Shown here: positions 28,603 to 37,834 of the stretch, one piece after another
How the letters are laid out: every line of letters begins with the position of its first letter
Position numbering within the stretch: position 1 is the first letter of the stretch
Assembly (NCBI RefSeq): GCF_917627385.1
Contig: NZ_CAKJTL010000133.1
Span: forward strand, 1 to 64,000
Direction: 5' to 3'
DNA length: 64,000 nt
Source: Protofrankia sp. CiT1
Lineage (GTDB): Bacteria; Actinomycetota; Actinomycetes; Frankiales; Frankiaceae
The notes under the pieces: model-generated
The model's database searches: none
The model's input: the letters and a program-made list of their open reading frames with translations, nothing else
Told to the model about the DNA's origin: nothing
Translations under genes and position numbers: made by a program

Positions 28603-31600
28603 ATGCCAGACAAAGAGAACCTGCATTTCGCAATCCTCGGCCCCACCGAGGCCACCCGCGACGGCAATGTGATCATTCTTGGCGGAAAGCAACGGAAAAC
28701 GCTGCTCACGGTCCTGCTGTTGAACGTCGACCAGATCGTCACAACCCACCGCCTGATCGAGGCGGTCTGGGACGGTCACCCCCCGGACCGGGCGTTGGCA
28801 ACGCTGCGGACGCACATCAGCGAGCTGCGCCGCAGGCTCGACCCGGCCAGAGGCAGCCGGCTCCTCGTCCGCCACGGCTCGGGGTACTCGCTTCGGGTGA
28901 GCCCCGAGCAGATCGACGCCACCCGGGCCCGTACCCTGCTCGGGCAAGGCCGCCGCGCCGTCGAGGACGGAGATCCGGTCGCCGCGATCGCCCCGTTACA
29001 GGCCGCCCAGGGCCTGTGGCGGGGTCAGCCACTCGCGGATGTCGCCGAGTACACCTTCGCCGCCGCCCACATCCAGCGCCTCGATGAGCTGCACCGCGAT
29101 GTCCGGCGGACACGGATCTCCGCGGACCTCTCGCTGGGCCGCCACCGGGAGACCATCGGCGAGCTCCGGGCGCTGGTCACCCAGTACCCACACGACGACG
29201 GGCTACGCAAAGATCTCATCATCGCCCTGTACCGGGACAACCGGCTGGAAGATGCCACGCAGGCGTGCCGTGACGGGCTCGACGCCCTGCGTTCCCACGG
29301 TCTCGACTCGAGTCTGCTGCGCCGGCTGCAAGAGGATATTCTGCGGGAGGCGCCCAGTTTGAACTGGACACCGCCACGCGCGCTGGAACGCCCGGCGCCA
29401 CCGAAACCGCCCTATCTCGGGGTGTACCAGCTGCCACCGGACGTCGCCGAGTTCACCGGCCGCGACACCATCCAGACCAAGATCCTCACTGCTCTGACCG
29501 ACCCGGACGCGCTGGCCAAAGGCACCGTCGTCGTCGCCATCGCGGGTAAGCCGGGAGCGGGCAAGACCGCGCTGGCTGTTCACCTGGCCCATCAGGCCCG
29601 CGAGCACTTCCCCGACCCGAGCCTGTTCTTTGACCTACGGGGCAGCCTGCTGTCTCCGCTGGATCCGATCAAGGTACTGACTCGGCTTGTACAGGCGCTT
29701 GGAGTAACCAGAACCGCGGTGCCCACCGACCCGGACGACCTTGCCGAGTTGTACCACAGCATGCTCGTCAACCGGCGCATGATAATCGTCTTGGACAACG
29801 CCGCCAACGAAGCTCAGATCCGGCGCCTGCTGCCCGCCACTCCCGGCTGCGCGGTCATCGTCACCAGCCGCTCCGGCCTGCACAGCCTGGACGCCTATCA
29901 CCGAACCATCGATGTCCTGTACCCGGCCGAAGCCGTCGCGCTGCTGGCGAAACTCACCAGCGACCAACGGGTCGAAGCCGAGCCCGAAGCCGCCCGCGAC
30001 ATCGCCGGGCTCTGCGGCTACCTGCCGATGGCGATCCAGATCGCCGGCCGTAAGATCGCCGCTCACCCGCACTGGAGGCTGGCCCGGGTAGCCAGCCGGC
30101 TCACTGGGGAGCGTGACCGGTTGTCCTGGCTGGAACTCGGTGACCTCGAGGTCCGGGCCAGCTTCGCGTTGAGTTACGTCGGCCGGCCCGAGGACGAGCG
30201 CCAGGCCTTCCGGCTCCTCGCCCTCCCCAACATGGTCGACTTCGCGCCCTGGGCCGCGGCGGCTCTGCTCGACATAGGCAGCGACGAGGCCGAGGACATC
30301 CTTGACCGGCTCGCCGACGCCCAGCTCCTGGAACGACGTGGCCCCGACCAGGCAGGGCAGACCCGCTACCGCTTCCACGATCTGATGCGGGTGTTCGCGC
30401 GGGAATGCCCGATCGGCCAGCGGCCACCCGATAATGGCTTTCCTCGCCGCGCCGGGGAGCTGGCGGAGCACGGTGACCTTTCCCCCGCTGGGGCACAGCC
30501 CACCAGGACAGCACAGCCCACCAGGACAGCACAGCCCACCGAGGAACAGCCCACCGCCGCGACAGCACCGGCTGAAGCCGGGCCGCTGAACACCGTCGGC
30601 GACGAACTGCGCCCCGCCCTGACCAGGCTGCTCTCAGCCTACCTGACCGTCATCGACCGCGCGACCGCGGTCTTCTCGCCGGGTAGGTCACTGACGATCG
30701 ACAACCCGGTCGCGCGTTCCACGTCAGCGGACGACATCGTCTCCGCGCTGGCCGCGGGGCCGCTGGTATGGTTCGGCATCGAGCGGATCAACCTTCACCT
30801 CCTGATCGAGCAGGCATCCGCGCGGGAACTCGACGAGATGACGTGGCGGCTGGCCGCGGCGGCCGCCCGGTTCTACGAGTTCAACGGCTACTGGGACGAC
30901 TGGGATCGGACGCACGGTCTGGGCCTGACGGCGGCTCGCCGGGCAGGCGACCCGCTCGCTGAGGCCATCATGTTGTGCGGTCTCGGCGACCGGAACATCC
31001 TCCTCGCTTTCGAGGAGGCGTTCTGGCGTCTGAGCGCCTCCGGCACCGACCCGGACGACCAGCCCGCGGTCGACGCGAACAGCGCGGCACGCGACCACCT
31101 CGATCTCGCCACTGAACGCTTCACCCGTAGTTACGAGATCTTCACTGCCATCGATCACGCTTTCGGCGAGGCACGCAGCCTGCACGGGCTCGCCGATGCC
31201 TGCCGCGGCAAGGGCCGGTTCGACGAGGCGACGGAGCTCTTCGACCGCGCGCTGCAACTGTTCCGCCGCTCCAACAGCCCGGCCGCGGAGGCCGAGACGC
31301 TGGTGTGCCTGGCAATGTGCCACGGCAACCGCCAGGAGCTCTCCGAGGCCGTCACCTGCCTGTCGACGAGTCTGTCCATCGCGCGGGATCTCGACAACCG
31401 GCCGCTGCAGGCATACGCGCTGCGCCGCCTCGGTGACCTCTACCGCAGCCAGACGCGGTTGGAACGCGCGCTCGCCGCGTACAACGAATCCCTGACGCTG
31501 CTCGCGGCCCTGCCCGACCCGCTGTGGGAACCGCGCGTCCTGATCCGCCGCGGGGACATGCTCGCGCAGATGGACGACATCGCCAGCGCCCGACGATCCT

Positions 31601-32553
31601 GGCAACAGGGCATCAACCTGCTACGCCAGACCCGCTCCGCGGAACTCGCCGTCGCGGAACAGCGGCTGTCCTCAACCATGCCCGCCAAGCCCGCCCAGTT
31701 CGGCGGCGGCAGGCTGCTCGGCGGCTTCGACCCTGAGTACTTCATCAGTCGCGCCGCCGCCAGCCGGCGGATCGTACAGGTCCTGAACACGTGGACCGAC
31801 CTGGTCACCACCCTGCATGAGCAGGCGTTCGCAACGGCTGTGAACAGCGCGTTGAACGGCGGTGCGCTCGTGCAGATCCTCCTGCTCGACCCGGACTCGC
31901 CCGCTGCCGCGCAACGCGAGGAGGATCTGGACCGCACCATCAACGTCCCCGAGGCCATCCGGGACAACCTGCGCCGGCTCGACGCGATCCGAACGGGCCT
32001 GGACCCAGGCCTTAGACACCGAATGTCCGTGCGTGTATACACCGAGCAGCCGCTGACAAGTTACCATCGATGGGACAATGGGGCCATTGTATCGACATAT
32101 CCGGTTGGTCGCTCTTCAGCGGTTTCCACCCAGCACGAGACGACCATCGACTCCACGCTCGTCCAGTTCATCGAAGAACGCTTCGCCGCCCTGTGGCGCC
32201 CGGAGGTCAGCATCAGCCTTGATGACTACCTGAAGCTGCCGCTGTTGATTGGTTCGTGCACGGACGGCCCCCTGGAACTGACCGTGCGGTACGTACGAAC
32301 CGAGGGCGCGGTCTACCTGGCCGATGACACGCTGGCCCGGCTGGTTCGCGCCAGCGGCCCGGATGGCCTCCTCACGCAGGTCACGGGGAACCGCCATCCC
32401 CTGCTGCCGCTGGGAAGATGCCGTGCGCTTCTCTGTCGCGACGACCCATCCCGGGTCAGGGCGTTCTTCGCGCAGAAATACGGCGTGGAGCACGATGCTG
32501 TCCTGCGCCTGTCACCACTGCGGCCAACGGACCCCACGGCGATACGGTTGTGA
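28603..32553 (+). CDS. Large SARP regulator: wHTH-BTAD-NB-ARC-TPR with DUF5919-like C-terminus
   Basis: A 1316-residue AfsR/SARP-type activator. In order: OmpR-like winged helix (about 5-95), BTAD (about 100-245), NB-ARC ATPase with Walker A AGKPGAGKTALAVHLAH (about 312) and Walker B MIIVLDNAAN (about 390). A Pro/Thr repeat linker (about 630-650) and TPR-like helices (about 830-1020) follow. The last 280 residues are atypical. VQILLLDPDSPAAAQREEDL and later VSTYPVG, TQHETT and FIEERFAALW resemble the phospholipase-D-like DUF5919 domain, and an unassigned about 110-residue domain follows. ATG at 28603 has GAAGG upstream; earlier frames are unsupported. Its stop overlaps the next gene start (GTGA), so the monooxygenase is a likely co-expressed partner. 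Confidence 0.88.
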   Translation: MPDKENLHFAILGPTEATRDGNVIILGGKQRKTLLTVLLLNVDQIVTTHRLIEAVWDGHPPDRALATLRTHISELRRRLDPARGSRLLVRHGSGYSLRVSPEQIDATRARTLLGQGRRAVEDGDPVAAIAPLQAAQGLWRGQPLADVAEYTFAAAHIQRLDELHRDVRRTRISADLSLGRHRETIGELRALVTQYPHDDGLRKDLIIALYRDNRLEDATQACRDGLDALRSHGLDSSLLRRLQEDILREAPSLNWTPPRALERPAPPKPPYLGVYQLPPDVAEFTGRDTIQTKILTALTDPDALAKGTVVVAIAGKPGAGKTALAVHLAHQAREHFPDPSLFFDLRGSLLSPLDPIKVLTRLVQALGVTRTAVPTDPDDLAELYHSMLVNRRMIIVLDNAANEAQIRRLLPATPGCAVIVTSRSGLHSLDAYHRTIDVLYPAEAVALLAKLTSDQRVEAEPEAARDIAGLCGYLPMAIQIAGRKIAAHPHWRLARVASRLTGERDRLSWLELGDLEVRASFALSYVGRPEDERQAFRLLALPNMVDFAPWAAAALLDIGSDEAEDILDRLADAQLLERRGPDQAGQTRYRFHDLMRVFARECPIGQRPPDNGFPRRAGELAEHGDLSPAGAQPTRTAQPTRTAQPTEEQPTAATAPAEAGPLNTVGDELRPALTRLLSAYLTVIDRATAVFSPGRSLTIDNPVARSTSADDIVSALAAGPLVWFGIERINLHLLIEQASARELDEMTWRLAAAAARFYEFNGYWDDWDRTHGLGLTAARRAGDPLAEAIMLCGLGDRNILLAFEEAFWRLSASGTDPDDQPAVDANSAARDHLDLATERFTRSYEIFTAIDHAFGEARSLHGLADACRGKGRFDEATELFDRALQLFRRSNSPAAEAETLVCLAMCHGNRQELSEAVTCLSTSLSIARDLDNRPLQAYALRRLGDLYRSQTRLERALAAYNESLTLLAALPDPLWEPRVLIRRGDMLAQMDDIASARRSWQQGINLLRQTRSAELAVAEQRLSSTMPAKPAQFGGGRLLGGFDPEYFISRAAASRRIVQVLNTWTDLVTTLHEQAFATAVNSALNGGALVQILLLDPDSPAAAQREEDLDRTINVPEAIRDNLRRLDAIRTGLDPGLRHRMSVRVYTEQPLTSYHRWDNGAIVSTYPVGRSSAVSTQHETTIDSTLVQFIEERFAALWRPEVSISLDDYLKLPLLIGSCTDGPLELTVRYVRTEGAVYLADDTLARLVRASGPDGLLTQVTGNRHPLLPLGRCRALLCRDDPSRVRAFFAQKYGVEHDAVLRLSPLRPTDPTAIRL
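30495..30541. repeat. 18-base tandem repeats in the SARP linker
   Basis: Two exact copies of ACAGCCCACCAGGACAGC (30495-30512, 30513-30530) and a partial third encode AQPTRT units in the linker between NB-ARC and the following helical region. They are in frame and should only change linker length. Confidence 0.85.
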
Positions 32554-33326
32554 CCGTGGGAGATGGCGATGCTACCGCAGCACACGCCTGCCCCCTGGTG
32601 ATCATCGACCTGTGGGGGGTACGGCCCCGCCATGTTCCGCACGCGGCCGCGAGGATGGCGCTGGACCGCCGGCACTTGCGGCGCACAACCGGTCTCGTCT
32701 TCGCCAGGTCCCTCGGCACCGGACGCGGCCGGACGTTCGGTCCGCGCGACGCCGACGTGCTGCGCTGGGCTGTGCTGACCGTCTGGGCTTCCGCGCGGGA
32801 AGCGGCCTCGTTCGAACGGTCCGCCATGATCGGCGCATGGTCCGCCATTGCCTACGAACGGTGGCGAGCCGAGCTCCACCCGTTGTCGTCCCGGGGACGA
32901 TGGGCCCGTCAGCGTCCGTTCGGTGACCCGGTGACGCAGCCCGCGGGCCTGGCGCGGCCAGCCGGCCCGATCGCGGCGATCACCAGAGCCAGGCTGTCGT
33001 TGCGGCGGGCGCCCGCTTTCTGGCGGTCGGTGCCGCCGGTGGCCGAGGACCTCACCCGTTGCGAAGGCCTGCGGTTCGCGGTGGGGATCGGCGAGGCGCC
33101 ACTCGGCCTACAGGGAACATTCAGCGTCTGGGACGACGCTGACGCGTTACGCCGGTTCGCCTATGGCAGCCCGGCCCATACCGACGTCGTACGGCGCACC
33201 TTTGAACACGGCTGGTACAAAGAAGAGCTCTTCGCGCGTTTCGCCGTCCTGCGTACCCACGGAACGGTGAACGGATGTGACCCGCTGGCACGATCCGGCC
33301 GAACACCTTCCAGCGCCGATCGCTAA
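32550..33326 (+). CDS. CrtA-like (spheroidene monooxygenase family) protein
   Basis: A 258-residue protein of the CrtA-like haem-dependent monooxygenase family. The C-terminal half carries the family pattern: FWRSVPPVAEDLTRCEGLRF, VGIGEAPLGLQGTFSVWDD, LRRFAYGSPAHTDVV, WYKEELFARFAVLRTHGTV and DPL. CrtA proper oxidises the C-2 position of acyclic carotenoids, but actinomycete members are often of unknown substrate. GTG at 32550 sits in a GTGA overlap with the SARP stop, which excludes a longer frame beginning inside the SARP gene. The carotenoid-type cruF and glycosyltransferase genes lie 4 kb downstream, so carotenoid modification is plausible but not proven. Confidence 0.78.
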   Translation: MTVGDGDATAAHACPLVIIDLWGVRPRHVPHAAARMALDRRHLRRTTGLVFARSLGTGRGRTFGPRDADVLRWAVLTVWASAREAASFERSAMIGAWSAIAYERWRAELHPLSSRGRWARQRPFGDPVTQPAGLARPAGPIAAITRARLSLRRAPAFWRSVPPVAEDLTRCEGLRFAVGIGEAPLGLQGTFSVWDDADALRRFAYGSPAHTDVVRRTFEHGWYKEELFARFAVLRTHGTVNGCDPLARSGRTPSSADR

Positions 33327-33553
33327 GCAGCGTAAGCAGCGCGGGCCGCGGGGCTGGCAGTGGCGGCGGCCACCACGACCATCCCCGCGGTTAAACACTC
33401 ATTGAAGATCGCGAGGCACAGTGGAAGTTATGCCAAACTCAGCTTCCGCCTGAGCCCGGCGCACAACACAAGACACAACAAGAACCGCTCATCACACACG
33501 AGACCATAAACGCGCCTTTTGGCGGCCATGTTTCGCCTGATCTTGCCAGCCGA

Positions 33554-36097
33554 ATGGAAACAGGAATGTCCACATCCGCCGAGCCCGGCATATACTTCCG
33601 CTCGCACCGGCCCCGTCCCACCCGCCGGATCCTCGTGGCGACCGGGGTGGGCGAATCCACCCGGTTGTCCCTGACCTCGCTCCCGCTGGTGTGGCTGCGA
33701 GCGGACCTCGCAGCCACACCAGCGGCGCTGTCCGGGGCGTTGTCGACGCTGCGGCCCCACACCCTGGTCGTCGGCGCCAACCCCGTCGACGCGAGCACGA
33801 TAGCCGCTTGGGCGACGGCAGTCCGGGCACAGAATGATCACAACAAACTTCTGATCATTCGTCGCGGAACCTCGCTCGCGGCAATCGACTGTGACGCCGC
33901 GGCCCGTCACGACGTCACGGTTGTCAACACTCCCGAGGTCAACGCCCGCCACATCGCCCGTTTTGTCGTCGACGCGCTGCTGATCGCGCAGGCCAGCCCG
34001 GCCGGGCTGGCCACCCCGCTGACAGTCGGCCTGATCGGAGCCGGCTCGATAAACGCGCGGGTCGCGCGGGCCGCCGCCGCTCAAGGCCATCGGGTTCTTG
34101 TCCACACACCGTCCCTGGCTGCTGATCCGCAGGCCCGGGTGAGCTGGCTGGCCGAACATGTGCTGACGGCTGCGGCCGTCACCTTCGCCCCCGACATCGA
34201 CACTGTTTTCGCAGGCTCTGACCTGCTCAGTGTCGCGGTACCGCTGACCGTCGGCGGCGCGCACCCGACCCGCGGCCTGGTCGGCGCGGAACAGGTTAAG
34301 ACGTTCATCGGCAGCCGGATCGTAACGATCTGCGAACCTGACGTTCTCACCGAGGACGCGGTCACAGATGCTTACGCCAGACGCGAGCTGACCGTCGTCA
34401 TCGACAACGCGCCTGGGCTGATCGACCCGCTCCGCCGGCAGATCCTGGATCGCTTCCCGGACAGCACGGTCCTGCGGCCGGGCTTCACCCTCAGCTCAGC
34501 GGCGATGCGCATGCCCGGCTGCGCCGAAGATCTCGACCAGGCGGTTCTCACCGTCGTCGCCAGCAGCGAGATTGCCGATCTGGTCACCGGCCTGGACAGC
34601 AACCTGGACACCGAGAGCGCCCGCGAACCGCTGGCCGATCGTCGCGCGCACAACCCGCGTCACCATCGGAGCGATCCCGCCGAAACTGTGATCATCGGCG
34701 GTGGGATCGTCGGGCTGACCATCGCGCTGAGCCTGCACACGGCCGGATGGCGCAATCTGCGGGTACTGGACGCGGCCCCGGCCGACCACACTGACCCGAA
34801 GCGGCAGGGCACGACCTACGGCGGAACCGACGGACGCCACCTGTCGCTGACCGAGACGGTTCCACACGCTGACGCATCCCGGCGCACGGTTCTCGCCCGT
34901 CCACCCCGGGACGGCGGATGGCAGCTACGTGACCCACTCACCCTCAGTGATACTGAGCGTGAGTGGGTGGCGGCTTTCGAGGGCTTTACCGACCGTCCGG
35001 GCCTGCGTGCGCTCACAGCTGATCTCGCGATCGGTATCAACCGGCTCGGCCTGCGCGGCTGGGAGACGTTGTTCGCCCGCTATCCGCACGCCTTCGAGCG
35101 GCTGCGCCGGGATGCTCGGCTGCCCCGCTGCTACCTGTCCGCGGCTGATCTCGCCGCCGGGACGCGGCTGCAGACCGCAATCGACGCCGCGGCCAGCGTC
35201 CTGAGCCCGGACGAGATCGCGCTGCGCTGGCCCGCGCTCGTGACAGCCGCCGGCGGCCTGACCGAAGACCCGAATCAGCCGCCCCCCGCGGCCATCCACG
35301 GCGCAGTCGAAGTCGACGGGTACGCCGTCAACATCCACCAGCTTGCCGACGCCGTCCGCGATCTCGTTGTGGCTGTCGGCGTGCCCGTGCATGCCGGCAG
35401 CCCGGTGCGCTGTCTGCGCCAGGTCGGGAACGGCGATTCGGGCCACGGCCGTGAGAGCCACCCGAACGAGGTGGAACTCGTCCTCAGCGACGGTACGACC
35501 AGACGGGCCGGCACCGTCATCGTCACGGTCGGCGGGCGTGACCTGGTCGCCCTTGTGGGTGCGGACGCGGCATCGTCTGGAACGGTCCAGCACGTCCTCG
35601 GAGTTTCGCTGACGATGCCCAATCCCGGTCTGCGGCACGCCCTGAAGGTGCACGCGCCGGACCCTGTCGGGGTCGTCAACATCACCTTGTCTCCGGACTC
35701 CGCCGTGATACACGCCAGCGGGGGATTCGGCTATCTGGGCCTCGCCCGCCCGCGGGCGGGCGATCCGCGAGTCGCGGAACTGATGGCGGCGCTGGAGGAG
35801 ACCGTCGGGCGGCTGCTTGCCCGGCCGCCCGGCGCAGCCGGGCCGCATCCGGTCCTCGACCGCCGCACCTGTGAACGCCCGATGACCCCAGACGGCCTCC
35901 CGGTGCTGGAGGCCGTGGACGCCTTCGGCGGGCGAGTCGTGGTGGCCGCCGGGACGAACGCGGGCGGCACCGTACAGGCGCCGGCCCTCGCCATCCTGGT
36001 CGAGGATCTGCTCAACGGCGGACCCGGCGGCGTTCACCTGGCGCTGCGTCCTGACCGGACCAGCCTACGGAGCACGCGGGTACCGGTGCCCACCTGA
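33554..36097 (+). CDS. Fusion of D-2-hydroxyacid dehydrogenase-like domain and FAD amino-acid oxidase (DAO)
   Basis: An 847-residue two-domain protein. Residues about 25-330 resemble NAD-dependent D-2-hydroxyacid dehydrogenases (LTVGLIGAGSINARVARAAAAQG, LLSVAVPLTVGG). However, the position of the catalytic NxARG motif reads TICEPD and the C-terminal His-Gly-Ser motif is not visible, so that half may be inactive or regulatory. After a charged linker, residues about 374-840 form a DAO-type flavoenzyme with TVIIGGGIVGLTIALSL and a C-terminal VVVAAGTNAGGTVQAPAL. The start is ATG 33554 or the ATG at 33566; neither has a strong ribosome site. It stands alone between the CrtA-like and GNAT genes. 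The substrate is unknown; a D-amino or imino acid would suit the second half. Confidence 0.8.
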   Translation: METGMSTSAEPGIYFRSHRPRPTRRILVATGVGESTRLSLTSLPLVWLRADLAATPAALSGALSTLRPHTLVVGANPVDASTIAAWATAVRAQNDHNKLLIIRRGTSLAAIDCDAAARHDVTVVNTPEVNARHIARFVVDALLIAQASPAGLATPLTVGLIGAGSINARVARAAAAQGHRVLVHTPSLAADPQARVSWLAEHVLTAAAVTFAPDIDTVFAGSDLLSVAVPLTVGGAHPTRGLVGAEQVKTFIGSRIVTICEPDVLTEDAVTDAYARRELTVVIDNAPGLIDPLRRQILDRFPDSTVLRPGFTLSSAAMRMPGCAEDLDQAVLTVVASSEIADLVTGLDSNLDTESAREPLADRRAHNPRHHRSDPAETVIIGGGIVGLTIALSLHTAGWRNLRVLDAAPADHTDPKRQGTTYGGTDGRHLSLTETVPHADASRRTVLARPPRDGGWQLRDPLTLSDTEREWVAAFEGFTDRPGLRALTADLAIGINRLGLRGWETLFARYPHAFERLRRDARLPRCYLSAADLAAGTRLQTAIDAAASVLSPDEIALRWPALVTAAGGLTEDPNQPPPAAIHGAVEVDGYAVNIHQLADAVRDLVVAVGVPVHAGSPVRCLRQVGNGDSGHGRESHPNEVELVLSDGTTRRAGTVIVTVGGRDLVALVGADAASSGTVQHVLGVSLTMPNPGLRHALKVHAPDPVGVVNITLSPDSAVIHASGGFGYLGLARPRAGDPRVAELMAALEETVGRLLARPPGAAGPHPVLDRRTCERPMTPDGLPVLEAVDAFGGRVVVAAGTNAGGTVQAPALAILVEDLLNGGPGGVHLALRPDRTSLRSTRVPVPT

Positions 36098-36243
36098 GCT
36101 GGCTCGGCGACGCCGCGGGCACCCGTTATTGTCGAGCACCTCAGATGGTGTACGAGACGGACACGCCCCGCGAGTGGTCAGCCCACGGCTGACCGATCAA
36201 CATGGTGCGTGGTGAGGACAAGTGCGCGAGGGAGGCAAGCTTG

Positions 36244-36894
36244 ATGGAGAACATCGGGCTGGTCCGCTGGACACCCGCGCGGATGCGTGCCCGGCTGACC
36301 GACGTCATCGGCGTCTACAAGGCCGCCTTCCTGGACGTCCACGAGCCTGATCCAGCGCGTGCGGCGATCGAGCGGACCATGCATGCCCGCCGGCACGCTG
36401 AGCGTCGGGATCTACGCGCGGTGGCGGCGCTGCTGCCGGACGACCGTCTGATCGGTTTCACCTATGCCCTGCCCGGGCAGAAGGGCCAGTGGTGGCACGA
36501 CGTCGTCAGTGACGCGCTGCCCCCCGAGGACGCCGTGCGGTGGCTCGGGGACTGTCTGGAGATCGTCGAATTCCACGTCCTGCCGGAGTTCCAGGGGCAG
36601 GGGGTGGGGCGCGAACTGATGCGGGAACTGTTGCGGGACGCGCCACAGCGCACGGCCGCGCTGTCGGCGCTGGAACTTCCTGACAGCCGTGCCCGGCGGC
36701 TGTATGCCAGCGAGGGTTTTGTGCCGCTGTTGTCGAACTTCCAGTTCCCGGGAAGCTGGGTCGAATACGCGGTGCTGGGTAAACACCTCACGCCCACCGA
36801 GCCCGGCCAGGAAGGAGAGTCCCGGTCCCGCAAGGCTGAACCGCGCACGGGCCGGGCTCACGGCGCCAACGGCCCGCGGGTACGTGCCGTCTGA
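36244..36894 (+). CDS. GNAT family N-acetyltransferase
   Basis: A 216-residue GNAT acyltransferase. The acetyl-CoA pyrophosphate loop is clear in FHVLPEFQGQGVGRELMRELL (residues about 112-132), followed by ALELPDSRARRLYASEGFVPL, the usual beta5-alpha4 region. ATG at 36244 has GGGAGG eight bases upstream. A charged, possibly disordered tail follows residue 185. The substrate cannot be deduced. The gene reads in the same direction as cruF, about 120 bases ahead of it, with a strong inverted repeat in between. Confidence 0.88.
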   Translation: MENIGLVRWTPARMRARLTDVIGVYKAAFLDVHEPDPARAAIERTMHARRHAERRDLRAVAALLPDDRLIGFTYALPGQKGQWWHDVVSDALPPEDAVRWLGDCLEIVEFHVLPEFQGQGVGRELMRELLRDAPQRTAALSALELPDSRARRLYASEGFVPLLSNFQFPGSWVEYAVLGKHLTPTEPGQEGESRSRKAEPRTGRAHGANGPRVRAV

Positions 36895-36980
36895 TCCGGC
36901 CTGTGTTCGGCCTTGCGTTCCGGAAGGCCCGGCACGGCGGAGCACCCTCGTGCCGTCTTCGGCGTCTCGGCCCGCGCGGG

Positions 36981-37023
36981 CCCGCCACGACAGGTCCCGA
37001 TACCCGAGACCTGTCGTGGCGGG
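36981..37023. promoter_or_regulatory. Perfect 16-base inverted repeat at the cruF start
   Basis: CCCGCCACGACAGGTC (36981-36996) and GACCTGTCGTGGCGGG (37008-37023) are exact reverse complements around an 11-base loop. No T-run follows. If cruF starts at GTG 37016, its start codon lies in the right arm, so the hairpin could limit translation. It might instead be a dyad operator or a terminator for the GNAT gene. Confidence 0.75.
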
Positions 37024-37834
37024 CCTTCTCCCGTGGGCCTTCGCGGCTGCCACCGTCGCCGCCCAGATCCCGTATCCCCTGGTCACGAACGCCGGAAAAC
37101 ACGATCTCACAGTAACGTCGGTGTTGCTTTTCACCACGGCCTCGGTTATCCACGCGGTCCGTACCCGCGGCGCCGGATGGGCTGCCCGCATGGTCATGGT
37201 GAGCGTCGGTGGTGGTCTGGCCGCCGAGATCGCCGGGGTCCACACCGGCCTCGTCTTCGGCCGCTACAGCTACACCGGCACCCTCGGGCCGGCCGTCGGC
37301 GGAGTACCCGTGGTGATCCCGTTGGCCTGGACGATGATGGCCTACCCAGCCTTCACGCTGGGACGCTACACCGCCCTGCGACTTGCCGAGTCACGTGGTC
37401 GTGACGCCGCGGGCCCCGGAGCGCACCCAAGCGCCATGATCACCGCCCTGCTGGGAGGCCTGCTCCTGACAGCCTGGGATCTCTATCTGGACCCGCAGAT
37501 GGTGGCCGCCGGCTACTGGCGATGGTCGGGCGACGGGCCCGCCCTCAACGGCATTCCGCTGTCGAACACGGCCGGCTGGCTGGTCGTGGGCACTCTGATC
37601 ACAGGGAGCCTGGCCCTGATACCGCGACGGCGGGCCATCCCGGCTGACCGGTTCCCCGACCACCTGCCGATCTTCATGATCGGATGGACCTATGCCTCGT
37701 CGTTGCTCGCGAACCTGGTGTTCTTCGACCGTCCTGGTGTGGCGTTCGCCGGTGGCGTCGGCATGGGGACGCTGCTCGCCGGTACGGCAACCGCGGCCGT
37801 GGCAACGCGCCGGCAGCACCGGCGGGCCTCGTGA
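37016..37834 (+). CDS. cruF: CruF/DUF422-family carotenoid hydratase-like membrane protein
   Basis: A 272-residue polytopic membrane protein of the DUF422 family, which includes CruF, the C-1',2' hydratase of carotenoid end groups in cyanobacteria and haloarchaea. Visible landmarks are AAEIAGVHTGLVFGRYSYT, GGVPVVIPLAWTMMAYPAF and LLTAWDLYLDPQMVAAGYWRW, with about seven membrane segments. The start is uncertain: GTG 37016 begins just before the first helix but lacks a ribosome site, and GTG 36950 would add 22 residues. The stop overlaps the glycosyltransferase start as GTGA. The pairing with a family-2 glycosyltransferase matches the CruF-CruC arrangement. Confidence 0.82.
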   Translation: MAGLLPWAFAAATVAAQIPYPLVTNAGKHDLTVTSVLLFTTASVIHAVRTRGAGWAARMVMVSVGGGLAAEIAGVHTGLVFGRYSYTGTLGPAVGGVPVVIPLAWTMMAYPAFTLGRYTALRLAESRGRDAAGPGAHPSAMITALLGGLLLTAWDLYLDPQMVAAGYWRWSGDGPALNGIPLSNTAGWLVVGTLITGSLALIPRRRAIPADRFPDHLPIFMIGWTYASSLLANLVFFDRPGVAFAGGVGMGTLLAGTATAAVATRRQHRRAS

